DNA of 64,000 nt from Marinobacter gudaonensis (GCF_900115175.1 NZ_FOYV01000001.1:186001-250000); one strand, 5' to 3'. Shown: positions 6,646 to 19,361, numbered from the stretch's first letter. Notes: generated by a model not told the origin, from the sequence alone. Numbers and translations: made by a program.

Positions 6646-9480
6646 ATGCATGAAAGCATAATGGAGCAGTTATGGCAGACTTCCCACCTGCAGGGTGGAA
6701 ATCTGGCCTATGTTGAACAGCTTTTCGAAACCTACCTGACCGACCCGAACGCCGTACCTGAAGAGTGGCGCAGCTATTTCGACAAACTCCCCAGTGTCGA
6801 TGGCTACCACGGCCGCGATATTGTCCACTCTTCCATCCGCGAACAATTCGAACACATTTCCCGCAACCAACGTTTCCTCGCCAGCGGCGTCCCTGCCAGC
6901 GTCACCTCCGACGCCGATAGAAAGCAGATTCGCGTTCTCCAGCTGATTAACGCGTTCCGTTTCCGCGGGCATCAGGAAGCAAAGCTGGATCCGCTGGGTG
7001 TCTGGCAGCGTCCACAGGTTGAAGATCTGGATCCGTCGTTCCACGAGCTTTCGTCATCCGATTACGACCTCGAATTCCAGACCGGGTCACTGAATTTCGG
7101 CTCCGAGACCATGAAGCTCGGCGACATTGTTTCGGGCCTGCGTCAGACCTATTGCGAGAGCATCGGCGCCGAATACATGCACGTGGTGGATACCCGCATC
7201 AAGCGCTGGTTCCAGCAGCGCATGGAGCCCGTACGTTCGCGCCCCGAGTACGAGCCTGCCACCCGCAAGCACATCCTTGAGCGACTGACTGCCGCTGAAG
7301 GTCTCGAGAAATACCTCGGCTCCCGGTACCCGGGTGTCAAGCGGTTTGGTCTGGAAGGCGGCGAGAGCCTGATTCCTTGCCTGGACGAGTTGATCCAGCG
7401 GGCGGGTTCCTACGGCGCGAAAGAAATCGTTCTGGGCATGGCGCACCGTGGCCGACTGAACGTGCTGGTTAACACCCTTGGCAAGAATCCCCGGGAACTC
7501 TTTGACGAGTTTGAGGGCAAGAAGCTGGCGGATTCCGGCTCCGGTGACGTGAAATACCACCAGGGCTTCTCGTCCAACGTGATGACCCCGGGTGGAGAAG
7601 TGCATCTGGCCATGGCGTTCAACCCGTCGCACCTGGAGATCGTATCGCCGGTTGTCGAGGGTTCGGTTCGCGCCCGTCAGACCCGCCGTAATGACGAAGA
7701 CGGCAGCAAGGTAGTGCCGATCATCATGCACGGCGACGCGGCCTTTGCCGGTCAGGGCGTGGTGATGGAAACCTTCCAGATGTCCCAGACCCGGGGCTTC
7801 GGCGTGGGCGGTACCATCCACATTGTGATCAACAACCAGGTCGGCTTTACCACCAGCAAGCAGGAAGATGCCCGGTCTACCGAGTACTGCACCGACGTGG
7901 CAAAGATGGTTCAGGCGCCGATCCTGCACGTTAACGCCGACGATCCGGAAGCGGTGATGTTCGTGACCCAGATGGCCATGGATTACCGCAACGAGTTCAA
8001 GAACGACGTGGTGATCGATCTGGTCTGCTACCGTCGTCGTGGTCACAACGAGGCGGACGAGCCGGCGGCAACCCAGCCGGTCATGTACGACAAGATCCGC
8101 AAGCTCAAGACCACCCGCAATCTGTACGTGGATCAGTTGGTTGAAGCCGGTGTGATCACCGAGGAAGAAGCCAAGCAGATGGAGAACGACTACCGCGATG
8201 CGCTCGACAACGGCGATCACGTGGTCAAGTCCTTGGTCAAGGAGCCCAACAAGGAACTCTACGTTGACTGGACTCCCTACCTCGGTCACGAATGGACGGC
8301 CAAGTGCAAGTCCAGCGTGGCATTGAAGACTATCCAGAAGCTCGGTAAAAAGCTGACCTCGGTGCCCGAAGGGTTCAGTATCCAGCGCCAGGTTGCGAAG
8401 ATCGTCTCTGACCGCGAGAAGATGACCGCCGGCGCGCTGCCGATCAACTGGGGTTACGGTGAGGTGATGGCCTACGCCACCCTGCTCAACGAGGGGCACC
8501 CGATCCGGATTACCGGCCAGGACGTGGGCCGTGGCACCTTCTCGCACCGCCACGCGGTACTGCACAACCAGAAGGACGGTTCCACCCACATCGCCCTGGA
8601 ACAGATTGCCGACGATCAGCCGAAATTCGAGATCTACGACTCGCTGCTCTCGGAAGAGGCGGTCATGGCGTTCGAATACGGCTATGCCACCACGTCTCCG
8701 AGCGGCCTGGTGGTCTGGGAAGCCCAGTTTGGCGATTTCGCTAACGGTGCGCAGGTGGTTATCGACCAGTTCCTCACCAGTGGTGAACATAAGTGGGGCC
8801 GCCTGTGCGGTCTGACGCTGCTGCTGCCGCACGGCTACGAAGGGCAGGGCCCGGAACACAGTTCCGCGCGTCTCGAGCGGTTCCTGCAACTGTGTGCCGA
8901 ACACAACATTCAGGTCTGCGTGCCCACCACGCCGTCCCAGGTGTTCCACATGCTCCGTCGACAGGTCAAGCGCCCGCTGCGCAAGCCGCTGGTGGCAATC
9001 ACGCCCAAGAGCCTGTTGCGGCATAAGGAAGCCACGTCGGATCTGGACGATCTGACCACCGGCACCTTCAAGACCGTTCTGCCAGAGAAAGAGCCGTCGG
9101 ATCCCAAGAAGGTCACTCGCCTGATCCTGTGCTCTGGCAAGGTGTACTTTGATCTGCTGGAAAAGAAAAAGTCCGATGAACGCGACGACGTTGCGATTGT
9201 CCGGATCGAGCAACTGTACCCGTTCCCGGCCGACGATCTGGATGAGCTTCTGAGCCACTACTCCAAGCTCAAGCACGTGGTCTGGTGCCAGGAAGAGCCG
9301 ATGAACCAGGGTGCCTGGTACTGCAGCCAGCATCACATGCGCAACGCACTGCATCGCCTGAACCCCAAGCTGTACCTTCAGTACGCCGGTCGTGACGCTT
9401 CTGCTGCTCCCGCCTGTGGCCATATGTCGGTCCACATTGAAGAGCAGAAGAAACTGGTTAACGACGCGTTTGAAATTTGA
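6646..9480 (+). CDS. sucA: 2-oxoglutarate dehydrogenase E1 component
   Basis: Thiamine-diphosphate-dependent decarboxylase that feeds succinyl groups to the lipoyl arm of SucB. At 944 residues it has the normal length. The N-terminal E2/E3-interaction segment (MEQLWQTSHLQGGNLAYVEQ), the ThDP-binding region with GMAHRGRLNVL near residue 265, the GDAAFAGQGVV segment near 365, and the C-terminal transketolase-like half with GQDVGRGTFSHRHAV near 625 are all visible. It is followed after 25 bases by sucB. Two nearby ATGs (6646 and 6661) could start translation; the first is used here. Confidence 0.97.
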   Translation: MHESIMEQLWQTSHLQGGNLAYVEQLFETYLTDPNAVPEEWRSYFDKLPSVDGYHGRDIVHSSIREQFEHISRNQRFLASGVPASVTSDADRKQIRVLQLINAFRFRGHQEAKLDPLGVWQRPQVEDLDPSFHELSSSDYDLEFQTGSLNFGSETMKLGDIVSGLRQTYCESIGAEYMHVVDTRIKRWFQQRMEPVRSRPEYEPATRKHILERLTAAEGLEKYLGSRYPGVKRFGLEGGESLIPCLDELIQRAGSYGAKEIVLGMAHRGRLNVLVNTLGKNPRELFDEFEGKKLADSGSGDVKYHQGFSSNVMTPGGEVHLAMAFNPSHLEIVSPVVEGSVRARQTRRNDEDGSKVVPIIMHGDAAFAGQGVVMETFQMSQTRGFGVGGTIHIVINNQVGFTTSKQEDARSTEYCTDVAKMVQAPILHVNADDPEAVMFVTQMAMDYRNEFKNDVVIDLVCYRRRGHNEADEPAATQPVMYDKIRKLKTTRNLYVDQLVEAGVITEEEAKQMENDYRDALDNGDHVVKSLVKEPNKELYVDWTPYLGHEWTAKCKSSVALKTIQKLGKKLTSVPEGFSIQRQVAKIVSDREKMTAGALPINWGYGEVMAYATLLNEGHPIRITGQDVGRGTFSHRHAVLHNQKDGSTHIALEQIADDQPKFEIYDSLLSEEAVMAFEYGYATTSPSGLVVWEAQFGDFANGAQVVIDQFLTSGEHKWGRLCGLTLLLPHGYEGQGPEHSSARLERFLQLCAEHNIQVCVPTTPSQVFHMLRRQVKRPLRKPLVAITPKSLLRHKEATSDLDDLTTGTFKTVLPEKEPSDPKKVTRLILCSGKVYFDLLEKKKSDERDDVAIVRIEQLYPFPADDLDELLSHYSKLKHVVWCQEEPMNQGAWYCSQHHMRNALHRLNPKLYLQYAGRDASAAPACGHMSVHIEEQKKLVNDAFEI

Positions 9481-9505
9481 CGAGCTACCGAACTAAGGAT
9501 CTGTA

Positions 9506-12213
<2,708 letters not shown>

Positions 12214-12249
12214 CGCAAACCAGGAATTCTTTAATTCGGGACATTAACT

Positions 12250-13416
12250 ATGAATTTGCACGAATATCAGGGCAAACAGCTTTTTGCTGAATATGGCCTG
12301 CCGGTATCCAAGGGCGTTGCCTGTGACACGCCAAAGGAAGCGGTTGCGGCCGCCGACGAAATCGGCGGTGACGGCTGGGTGGTCAAGGCCCAGGTTCACG
12401 CAGGTGGCCGTGGCAAGGCTGGCGGTGTAAAGCTGGTCAAGAGCAAAGACGAGATCCGTGAGTTTGCCGAGAAGTGGCTGGGCAAGAACCTGGTGACCTA
12501 CCAGACCGACGAGAAAGGCCAGCCGGTCAGCAAGATTCTGGTTGAATCCCTCACCGACATCCAGGAAGAACTGTACCTGGGCGCGGTTGTTGACCGCGGT
12601 ACCCGCCGCATCGTGTTCATGGCGTCTACCGAAGGCGGCGTGGAGATCGAGAAGGTTGCTGAAGAGACTCCGGAAAAGATCCTGAAGGCCGAGATCGATC
12701 CGCTGGTTGGCGCACAGCCGTACCAGGGTCGCGAGCTGGCATTCAAGCTGGGCCTGGAAGGCAAGCAGATCGGTCAGTTCACCAAGATTTTCCTGGGCCT
12801 GGCCAAGCTGTTTGAAGAGTGCGACCTGGCTCTGGTAGAGATCAACCCGCTGGTTATCACCCCGGCCGGCGACCTGCACTGCCTGGACGCCAAGGTAGGT
12901 GTTGACGGTAACGCACTGTACCGCCAGAAGAAGATCCACGAGATGCACGATCCCTCCCAGGAAGATTCCCGGGAAGCGGAAGCGGCCAAGTGGGAACTCA
13001 ACTACGTGGCGCTTGAAGGCAACATCGGCTGTATGGTCAATGGTGCCGGCCTGGCCATGGGTACCATGGACATCATCAAACTGTCCGGTGGCCAGCCGGC
13101 CAACTTCCTGGACGTTGGCGGCGGTGCCACCAAAGAGCGTGTATCCGAAGCGTTCAAGATCATCCTGTCTGACTCCAACGTCAAGGCGGTTCTGGTCAAC
13201 ATCTTCGGTGGTATCGTTCGTTGCGACATGATCGCGGAGGGCATCATCGGTGCCGTGAAGGAAGTGGGTGTGAAAGTACCTGTTGTGGTTCGTCTTGAAG
13301 GCAACAACGCTGAGAAGGGTACCCAGGTACTCGCCGACAGCGGTCTGAACATCATTGCCGCCACCAGTCTGTCGAATGCGGCAGAGCAAGTCGTTAAAGC
13401 CGCAGGGGGTAAATAA
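12250..13416 (+). CDS. sucC: Succinyl-CoA synthetase beta subunit (ADP-forming)
   Basis: Substrate-level phosphorylation step of the TCA cycle: succinyl-CoA plus ADP and phosphate gives succinate and ATP. The 388 residues begin with the family hallmark [12 protein letters not shown], have the ATP-grasp nucleotide region ([14 protein letters not shown] near 46) and the C-terminal power-helix region around GGIVRCD. It shares one base with sucD (the TAATG junction), so the two subunits are translated together. Confidence 0.98.
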   Translation: MNLHEYQGKQLFAEYGLPVSKGVACDTPKEAVAAADEIGGDGWVVKAQVHAGGRGKAGGVKLVKSKDEIREFAEKWLGKNLVTYQTDEKGQPVSKILVESLTDIQEELYLGAVVDRGTRRIVFMASTEGGVEIEKVAEETPEKILKAEIDPLVGAQPYQGRELAFKLGLEGKQIGQFTKIFLGLAKLFEECDLALVEINPLVITPAGDLHCLDAKVGVDGNALYRQKKIHEMHDPSQEDSREAEAAKWELNYVALEGNIGCMVNGAGLAMGTMDIIKLSGGQPANFLDVGGGATKERVSEAFKIILSDSNVKAVLVNIFGGIVRCDMIAEGIIGAVKEVGVKVPVVVRLEGNNAEKGTQVLADSGLNIIAATSLSNAAEQVVKAAGGK

Positions 13417-14288
13417 TGAGCATCCTGATTAACAAAGACACCAAGGTTATCTGTCAGGGCTTTACCGGCGCGCAGGGCACCTTCCACTCCGAGCAAGCCA
13501 TTGCCTACGGAACCAAGATGGTCGGCGGCGTAAGCCCGGGCAAGGGCGGTACCGAGCACCTGGGTCTGCCGGTGTTCAACACCGTGCGCGACGCGGTTGA
13601 AGCAACCGGTGCGGAAGCTACCGTGATCTACGTACCGGCGCCGTTCTGTAAGGACGCCATCATCGAAGCGGCCGATGCAGGCATTCAGCTGATCGTCTGC
13701 ATCACCGAAGGCATCCCCACCATCGACATGCTCTACGCGAAGGAATACGTGGATCGCAAGGGCGTGCGGATGATTGGTCCGAACTGTCCGGGCGTGATCA
13801 CTCCGGACGAGTGCAAGATCGGCATCATGCCGGGTCACATCCACAAGAAGGGCAAGGTGGGCATCGTGTCCCGCTCCGGTACCCTGACCTACGAAGCGGT
13901 CAAGCAGACCACGGACTTCGGCTACGGCCAGTCTACCTGCGTGGGCATTGGTGGTGACCCGATTCCGGGCTCCAACTTCATCGACATCCTGAAGCTGCTG
14001 CAGGAAGACCCTGAAACCGAAGCGATCGTGATGATTGGTGAGATTGGCGGTACCGCTGAAGAAGAAGCGGCTGCCTTCATCAAGGAAAACGTCACCAAGC
14101 CGGTGGTTTCCTACATTGCCGGCGTAACAGCGCCTCCTGGCAAGCGTATGGGCCACGCCGGTGCAATCATCTCCGGCGGTAAGGGCACCGCAGACGAGAA
14201 GTTTGCGGCTCTTAACGACGCCGGTGTTAAAACCGTGCGCAGCCTGGCCGAGATCGGCAAGGCACTGAAGGAAGTCACTGGCTGGTAA
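13416..14288 (+). CDS. sucD: Succinyl-CoA synthetase alpha subunit
   Basis: Carries the phosphohistidine intermediate of succinyl-CoA synthetase. The 290 residues include the CoA-binding N-terminal Rossmann fold ([14 protein letters not shown] from residue 15), the SRSGTLTYE segment near 152, and the active-site H247 in [10 protein letters not shown]. The start codon overlaps the sucC stop. It is the last gene of the TCA block and is followed by a strong terminator. Confidence 0.98.
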   Translation: MSILINKDTKVICQGFTGAQGTFHSEQAIAYGTKMVGGVSPGKGGTEHLGLPVFNTVRDAVEATGAEATVIYVPAPFCKDAIIEAADAGIQLIVCITEGIPTIDMLYAKEYVDRKGVRMIGPNCPGVITPDECKIGIMPGHIHKKGKVGIVSRSGTLTYEAVKQTTDFGYGQSTCVGIGGDPIPGSNFIDILKLLQEDPETEAIVMIGEIGGTAEEEAAAFIKENVTKPVVSYIAGVTAPPGKRMGHAGAIISGGKGTADEKFAALNDAGVKTVRSLAEIGKALKEVTGW

Positions 14289-14305
14289 GCTGCCTTTCTT
14301 TCAGG

Positions 14306-14344
14306 AAAAACCCCCGTTTCTGCCCTGCAGAGCGGGGGTTTTTT
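14306..14344 (+). terminator. Rho-independent terminator after sucD
   Basis: AAAAACCCCCG (14306-14316) pairs with CGGGGGTTTTT (14333-14343). A small inner stem CTGC/GCAG occupies the loop and a T-run follows. It closes the sdh-suc block just before trpS. Confidence 0.9.
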
Positions 14345-14408
14345 ATTTATAATGCCGGGTCGCCTGGACTATGATGGCGGTTCCGATACCAAATAAGGAG
14401 TTCGTGCT

Positions 14409-15623
14409 TTGAGTTCTGTAGATTCCCAGCAACGGGTTTTGTCCGGCATGCGTCCGACCGGCAAGCTTCACCTAGGTCACTACCACGGTGTCCTGAAAAA
14501 CTGGGTGAAACTCCAGCATGAATTCGAATGCTTTTTCTTTGTGGCCGACTGGCACGCGTTGACCACCAATTACGACGATCCCTCCGGTATTGAACAGAGT
14601 GTCTGGGACATGGTCATCGACTGGCTGGCCGCGGGTGTCAATCCCGGCTCCTCCACCATGTTCATCCAGTCACAGGTACCGGAGCATGCGGAGCTGCACC
14701 TGCTGTTGTCCATGATCACCCCTCTGGGCTGGCTGGAGCGAGTTCCTACGTTCAAGGACCAGCAGGAAAAGCTGCGGGAAAAAGACCTGGCCACCTACGG
14801 TTTCCTGGGTTATCCGCTGTTGCAGAGCGCGGATATCCTGATCTACCGGGCCGGCAAGGTGCCGGTGGGTGCCGATCAGGTGTCCCACGTGGAGATTACC
14901 CGGGAGATTGCCCGCCGTTTCAACCACATCTACGGCAGGGAACCGGGCTTTGAAGAGCAGGCCGAGGGCGCCATCGTCAAGATGGGCAAGAAGAACGCCA
15001 AGCTGTACCGCAACCTCAAGAAGCGGTACCAGGAAGAGGGCGATATGGAAGCCCTGGAGACGGCCCGCGCGCTGCTGAAAGAGCAACAGAATATCTCCCT
15101 GGGCGATCGTGAGCGCCTGTACGGCTACATCGAGGGCGGCGGCAAGGTCATCCTGCCGGAACCCCAGCCACTGCTGACCCCCGAATCCAAGTTGCCGGGT
15201 CTGGACGGTCAGAAGATGTCCAAGTCCTACAACAACTACATTGGCCTGCGTGAAGAGCCGGACAGCGTAGCCCAGAAGATCCGGACCATGCAGACCGATC
15301 CCCAGCGGGTACGCCGGACCGACCCGGGCGAGCCCGAGAAGTGCCCGGTCTGGGGAATGCACAAGATCTACTCGGATGCTGAAACCCAGGAATGGGTACA
15401 GACCGGATGCCGCAGCGCCGGCATTGGTTGCCTGGACTGCAAGAAACCCCTGATTGACGCGATTATCGAGGAGCAGCGCCCCTTGCATGAGCGGGCGATG
15501 GAATACGAGGGTAATCCTGACCTGGTCCATTCGATCCTTCAGGAAGGCCGGGAGCAGGCGCGCGACGCGGCCCGCGATACGCTTGAAGAAGTACGGGCTG
15601 CCATGGGGCTGCACTACCGCTGA
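14409..15623 (+). CDS. trpS: Tryptophan--tRNA ligase (long form)
   Basis: Charges tRNA-Trp. The class I signatures are clear: HLGH at residues 21-24 and KMSKS at 269-273. The 404-residue product is about 70 residues longer than the E. coli type. The extra length lies between the two signatures, in a charged segment (roughly 180-250) with KMGKKNAKLYRNLKKRY and ENQQNISLG-like helices, which I believe is usual in pseudomonad-type enzymes. A TTG start at 14409 is chosen because an AAGGAG box lies at 14395-14400 and the protein then begins normally. A possible -10 element TATGAT lies at 14370. It is followed by scpA, scpB and rluB in the same direction. Confidence 0.93.
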   Translation: MSSVDSQQRVLSGMRPTGKLHLGHYHGVLKNWVKLQHEFECFFFVADWHALTTNYDDPSGIEQSVWDMVIDWLAAGVNPGSSTMFIQSQVPEHAELHLLLSMITPLGWLERVPTFKDQQEKLREKDLATYGFLGYPLLQSADILIYRAGKVPVGADQVSHVEITREIARRFNHIYGREPGFEEQAEGAIVKMGKKNAKLYRNLKKRYQEEGDMEALETARALLKEQQNISLGDRERLYGYIEGGGKVILPEPQPLLTPESKLPGLDGQKMSKSYNNYIGLREEPDSVAQKIRTMQTDPQRVRRTDPGEPEKCPVWGMHKIYSDAETQEWVQTGCRSAGIGCLDCKKPLIDAIIEEQRPLHERAMEYEGNPDLVHSILQEGREQARDAARDTLEEVRAAMGLHYR

Positions 15624-15691
15624 AGGCCTGATCCACGCTGCAATCGGGGCGCGAGGCGTTCTGGCATGATGCCGTCATGCAGGGAGAAGAG

Positions 15692-16525
15692 ATGACCGAC
15701 GAATCCACAGAGCAGGTCCGCCCGGAAGCCGGCGAGCCGGCGTCGGATCAGCCGCCGCTGGCCCGGGTGTCCGGCAAGCCGGTGGTGGATCTGCCCAAGG
15801 ATCTCTACATACCCCCGGATGCGCTGGCGGTGTTCCTCGAGGCCTTCGAAGGCCCCCTGGACCTGTTGCTGTACCTGATCCGTCGCCAGAACATGAATAT
15901 CCTGGACATCGACGTCAGCGAGATCACGCGGCAGTACATGGATTACATCGGCGCCGTCGAGGCCATGCGCTTCGAACTGGCGGCGGAGTATCTGGTGATG
16001 GCCGCCACCCTGGCGGAAATCAAGTCCCGGATGCTTCTGCCCCGTCAGGAAAGTGACGATGAGGAAGAGATCGATCCCCGGGCGGAGCTGATCCGGAGAC
16101 TGCAACAGTACGAGCGGTTCAAACAGGCGGCCGAGGACATTGACGAGCTGCCACGCATGGAGCGGGACACCTTCGCCGGTTCGGCGGCGCTTCCGAAAAT
16201 GCCCTCCAGCCAGCCACACCCGGATGTCGATTTGCGGGAGCTGCTGTTGGCGTTGCAGGGCGTTTTGAAGCGTGCCGACCTGTTTACCAGCCACCATGTT
16301 GAACGAGAAAAATTGTCGACCCGGGAACGCATGTCCGCGATTCTCTCGGCGCTGCAGGATGACCGGTTTGTGAGCTTCGAAAGCCTGTTTACACCTGAAG
16401 AAGGGCGCCTGGGTGTTGTGGTGACCTTTCTGGCCACCCTGGAACTGGTCAAAGAGCAGCTGATAGAGGTGGTGCAGGCAGAAGTGCTCGGGCCGATTCA
16501 CGTGCGGGCCCGGGCCGCCAGTTGA
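15692..16525 (+). CDS. scpA: Segregation and condensation protein A
   Basis: Kleisin subunit that bridges the heads of the Smc dimer in the bacterial condensin complex. The conserved ScpA opening FEGPLDLLLYLIRRQNMNI lies near residue 50, preceded by a variable acidic tail. It continues with the EYLVMAATLAEIKSRMLLP helix that contacts Smc and a C-terminal winged-helix region. I start at the second ATG (15692) because GGGAGAAGAG directly precedes it; an in-frame ATG at 15677 would add five residues. ScpB follows after 44 bases, and smc lies about 3.6 kb downstream. Confidence 0.93.
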   Translation: MTDESTEQVRPEAGEPASDQPPLARVSGKPVVDLPKDLYIPPDALAVFLEAFEGPLDLLLYLIRRQNMNILDIDVSEITRQYMDYIGAVEAMRFELAAEYLVMAATLAEIKSRMLLPRQESDDEEEIDPRAELIRRLQQYERFKQAAEDIDELPRMERDTFAGSAALPKMPSSQPHPDVDLRELLLALQGVLKRADLFTSHHVEREKLSTRERMSAILSALQDDRFVSFESLFTPEEGRLGVVVTFLATLELVKEQLIEVVQAEVLGPIHVRARAAS

Positions 16526-16569
16526 GACAGCCCCATTCGATGTAAGCCGCGAACCACGGATTGACGACC

Positions 16570-17226
16570 ATGAACGAAGAACATCTTCTCAGAATCCAGG
16601 CCATTACCGAGGCAGCCCTGCTGGCGGCAGGCAAGCCGCTGTCGCTGGACCAACTGCGGGACCTGTTCAACGAGGATGAGCGGCCGGCCCGGCAGGTTAT
16701 GGAGCACGTCATGGTTCTGCTTGAAGCGGCCTGTGAGGGGCGGGGCTTCGAGCTTCGCAAAGTGGCCAGTGGTTATCGCCTGCAGGTCCGCGAAGAGTTC
16801 GCGCCCTGGGTAGGCCGACTGTTCGAGGACAAGCCCCAACGGTATTCCCGGGCGCTTCTTGAGACCCTCGCCCTGATTGCCTATCGCCAGCCCATTACCC
16901 GAGGCGAGATCGAGGACATTCGGGGCGTTACGGTAAGCAGCAATATCATTCGCACCCTGCTTGAGCGAGAGTGGGTGCGCGTGGTAGGGCACCGGGACGT
17001 GCCTGGTCGGCCTGCCATGTACGCAACCACCAAGCAGTTCCTGGATTATTTCAACCTGACAGGGCTGGATCAGATGCCGCCCCTGTCGGAAATCCGGGAC
17101 CTGGAGGAGATCGGCCGGGAGATTGAAAAGAACATGCAGGCCGAGATCGAATTTGATTCGCCCGGGGCTAAGAACGCTGCCCAGGACGACGGCGATGACG
17201 AATCGCCCGGTGAGACACTTCACTGA
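16570..17226 (+). CDS. scpB: Segregation and condensation protein B
   Basis: Partner of ScpA in the Smc-ScpAB complex; a dimer of tandem winged-helix domains. The 218-residue product shows both: residues about 1-90, and the second with ETLALIAYRQPITRGEIEDI and the VSSNIIRTLLEREWVRVVG segment near 120-150, followed by GRPAMYATTKQFLDYF. The C-terminal tail is acidic and variable. The ATG at 16570 is preferred over an in-frame TTG nine bases earlier. RluB follows after 38 bases, the usual neighbour. Confidence 0.93.
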   Translation: MNEEHLLRIQAITEAALLAAGKPLSLDQLRDLFNEDERPARQVMEHVMVLLEAACEGRGFELRKVASGYRLQVREEFAPWVGRLFEDKPQRYSRALLETLALIAYRQPITRGEIEDIRGVTVSSNIIRTLLEREWVRVVGHRDVPGRPAMYATTKQFLDYFNLTGLDQMPPLSEIRDLEEIGREIEKNMQAEIEFDSPGAKNAAQDDGDDESPGETLH

Positions 17227-17264
17227 TACCAGACGGGTATCGGACAGAGACTAAGGATTGATTC

Positions 17265-18242
17265 ATGGCGGCAGATCGCCCCGAAAAACCGGCGCGAGCC
17301 GGTCAGGATACACTCAGCCATACGGGCCCAGAGCGCGTTCAGAAGCTGCTGGCCCGGGCCGGCGTCGGTTCCCGTCGCGAGGTCGAGGGCTGGATGGAGG
17401 CTGGTCGCCTTACCGTAAATGGCCAGCCCGTGAGCCCCGGCCAGAAAGCAACGGTGGCTGACCGGTTCGAACTTGATGGCAAACGCCTCGACGTGGGCGG
17501 CGCTGCCGACGTTATGCGTCGTGTGCTCATCTACAACAAGCCCGAGGGCGAGGTGACCACCCGCAAGGACCCCGAGGGGCGGCCGACGGTTTTCGATCGC
17601 CTGCCAAGGCTCCGGGAGCATCGCTGGATCTCCATTGGTCGCCTCGATATCAACACCACCGGGCTGGTGCTGTTCACTACCGATGGCGAGCTGGCCAACC
17701 GGCTGATGCACCCGTCCAGCCAGATCGACCGGGAATACGCCGTTCGGGTTTTCGGCGAGGTCGACGACGCCATGATTGAACGGCTCCTCGAAGGCGTGTT
17801 GCTCGAGGACGGCATGGCGAAATTCTCAGACATTACGCCAGCCGGCGGCAGTGGCATGAATCGTTGGTTCCATGTCACCCTGCTGGAAGGGCGGAATCGG
17901 GAAGTGAGGCGCCTCTGGGAGTCACAGGGCGTTCGTGTCAGCCGCCTCAAGCGCGTGCGCTATGGGCCCATTTTCCTGCCTAGTCGATTGACTCTGGGCA
18001 AGTGGGAAGAACTGGATCAGAAAGCGGTTGATACCCTCAGCCGGACCGTAGGTCTGGCCCCGGTGGAGATTCCCCAGAAAACGCCGAATGAGCAGGCTGC
18101 CCATGACCGGCAGCGCCGAAAGAGCCCCGGGCGGGCTGGCAAGAAGGCTCCGGGCAACAAATGGGCGGTCAGTGATGCACCCCCGGCGAAGCGATCGGGC
18201 CGGGCATCCGCAAGGCCGCGGCGACCGTCACCGAAAGGCTGA
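17265..18242 (+). CDS. rluB: 23S rRNA pseudouridine(2605) synthase
   Basis: Isomerises a uridine in helix 93 of 23S rRNA. An S4 RNA-binding domain (RVQKLLARAGVGSRREVEGW, from about residue 25) is followed by the RsuA-family catalytic domain with D128 in GRLDINTTGLVLF. The last 60 residues form a very basic Lys/Arg/Pro/Ala-rich tail, as in RluB rather than RluE or RsuA, and are likely to bind rRNA without a fixed fold. The scpB-rluB order is widely conserved. A start at ATG 17265 follows an AAGGA box. Confidence 0.93.
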   Translation: MAADRPEKPARAGQDTLSHTGPERVQKLLARAGVGSRREVEGWMEAGRLTVNGQPVSPGQKATVADRFELDGKRLDVGGAADVMRRVLIYNKPEGEVTTRKDPEGRPTVFDRLPRLREHRWISIGRLDINTTGLVLFTTDGELANRLMHPSSQIDREYAVRVFGEVDDAMIERLLEGVLLEDGMAKFSDITPAGGSGMNRWFHVTLLEGRNREVRRLWESQGVRVSRLKRVRYGPIFLPSRLTLGKWEELDQKAVDTLSRTVGLAPVEIPQKTPNEQAAHDRQRRKSPGRAGKKAPGNKWAVSDAPPAKRSGRASARPRRPSPKG

Positions 18243-18245
18243 CGG

Positions 18246-19172
18246 TCAGGAAATACTGGCAAACAGGCGGGTGCAGTTCCGGCCGTGTCTTTTGGCCTGG
18301 TACAGGGCGGCATCCGCCCGTGCCACCCAGGCTTGGGTAGACTCTCCGGACAGGCAGGTTGCCACGCCGCAACTGGTGGTAACCTGGAGTTCTTTCTCGC
18401 CGGTATCTACCCGAATCGTGGCGATGGCTTCCCGTATTCTCTCCGCCACTTCCCGTGCCGCCAGATCATCGGTGTGTGGCAACAGGATGGCAAATTCCTC
18501 ACCTCCAAAACGGTAAACGCTGTCAGACGTTCGCACCGAGCGCTCGAGTTCTGTGGCAGCCACCTGCAGCAGATGGTCGCCCACCACGTGGCCGTGGGTG
18601 TCGTTGACCGACTTGAAATGGTCCAGATCGCACAAAATCAGTGAGTAGGGCTGGCCGTGGCGCTCTGACAACTGCCCGGCCTGCCTGAGCGCGTCATCCA
18701 GGGCCCTCTTGTTAGGAACACCGGTCAGGGAGTCGGTCAGCGATGCCTGTTCGATTGCCGCATACTTGCAGGCATTTCGAATCGGGCAAATGGCGGCGCC
18801 CAGAAGAATCTCAATGCCCTCGAGTTCCTGCTCGGTGAACCGGTGGCGCCTCTGCAGAACCAGAGTGCCGTAGCTTACTCCTTCAAGCGCCAGGCGGTAC
18901 TCGCAACGATGGGGCCCGCCCATGCCGGTTGCGTAAACAAAGTCCTGGTAACCGATACGGTGCCGGTAATTCATCGTGCCAAAGGGCACGATCTCATTGA
19001 GTTCCTCGGCAAGTATGGCCAGCTGTTCCTCCAGGGACAGGGTGGTAGCCAACCTGCGGGTGAGCCGAGTGAGCACATCCGATGTGGTGTTCCAGTCCTG
19101 ATGTGCCTGACGCAGTGCGGCCAGTTTCAGGGGCTGGGAGCTGCGCTCTTGGATTGATGGAATGTGTTTCAA
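18246..19172 (-). CDS. GAF-GGDEF diguanylate cyclase
   Basis: Predicted to make the second messenger c-di-GMP. The N-terminal part (about 40-140) resembles a GAF sensor domain: AILAEELNEIVPFGTMNYRH, then strands and helices ending at AICPIRNACKYA. The C-terminal GGDEF domain has the metal-binding CDLDHFKSVND (181-191) and an intact GGEEF at 223-227. An inhibitory site RTSD (214-217) sits exactly five residues ahead of it, so product inhibition is expected. No membrane segment is seen, so it is cytoplasmic. It converges with rluB, 3 bases apart. The ligand of the GAF domain is unknown. Confidence 0.92.
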   Translation of the reverse strand: MKHIPSIQERSSQPLKLAALRQAHQDWNTTSDVLTRLTRRLATTLSLEEQLAILAEELNEIVPFGTMNYRHRIGYQDFVYATGMGGPHRCEYRLALEGVSYGTLVLQRRHRFTEQELEGIEILLGAAICPIRNACKYAAIEQASLTDSLTGVPNKRALDDALRQAGQLSERHGQPYSLILCDLDHFKSVNDTHGHVVGDHLLQVAATELERSVRTSDSVYRFGGEEFAILLPHTDDLAAREVAERIREAIATIRVDTGEKELQVTTSCGVATCLSGESTQAWVARADAALYQAKRHGRNCTRLFASIS

Positions 19173-19344
19173 AGTGCTCCCTCTGTCGAGGCTGTAACAA
19201 GGCGTTGAACTCTGGAAAAGCAGAAACTGTGCCGATAATTTAAATTACATTAAAACCAATGTGATAGGGTTAGAACCTGATGTGAGTTCTGGATTTAGTC
19301 GCGGTTAGGGGAGCGAAGCGTCAAAAACACGGCATGGGATTGCC

Positions 19345-19361
19345 GCGGTTTGATAAACCGC
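19345..19361 (+). promoter_or_regulatory. Perfect dyad upstream of the GntR gene
   Basis: GCGGTTT-GAT-AAACCGC is a 7-bp perfect inverted repeat around three bases, about 100 bases before the regulator's start. Its size suits an operator for a dimeric GntR/FadR-type repressor, perhaps autoregulation; it could equally be a leader hairpin. Confidence 0.3.

Noticed and set aside
7087..9435. A 782-codon open frame antisense to sucA
   Set aside because: It lies wholly inside sucA, whose protein is unmistakable. The antisense product has no recognisable domain and the low-complexity Leu/Val/His/Gln composition typical of mirror frames in GC-rich genes.
19231..19238. GCCGATAA, identical to a FliA -10 box, upstream of the GntR gene
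   Set aside because: No TAAA-type -35 element lies 11 bases upstream (the sequence there is CTGGAAAA), so it is probably chance.
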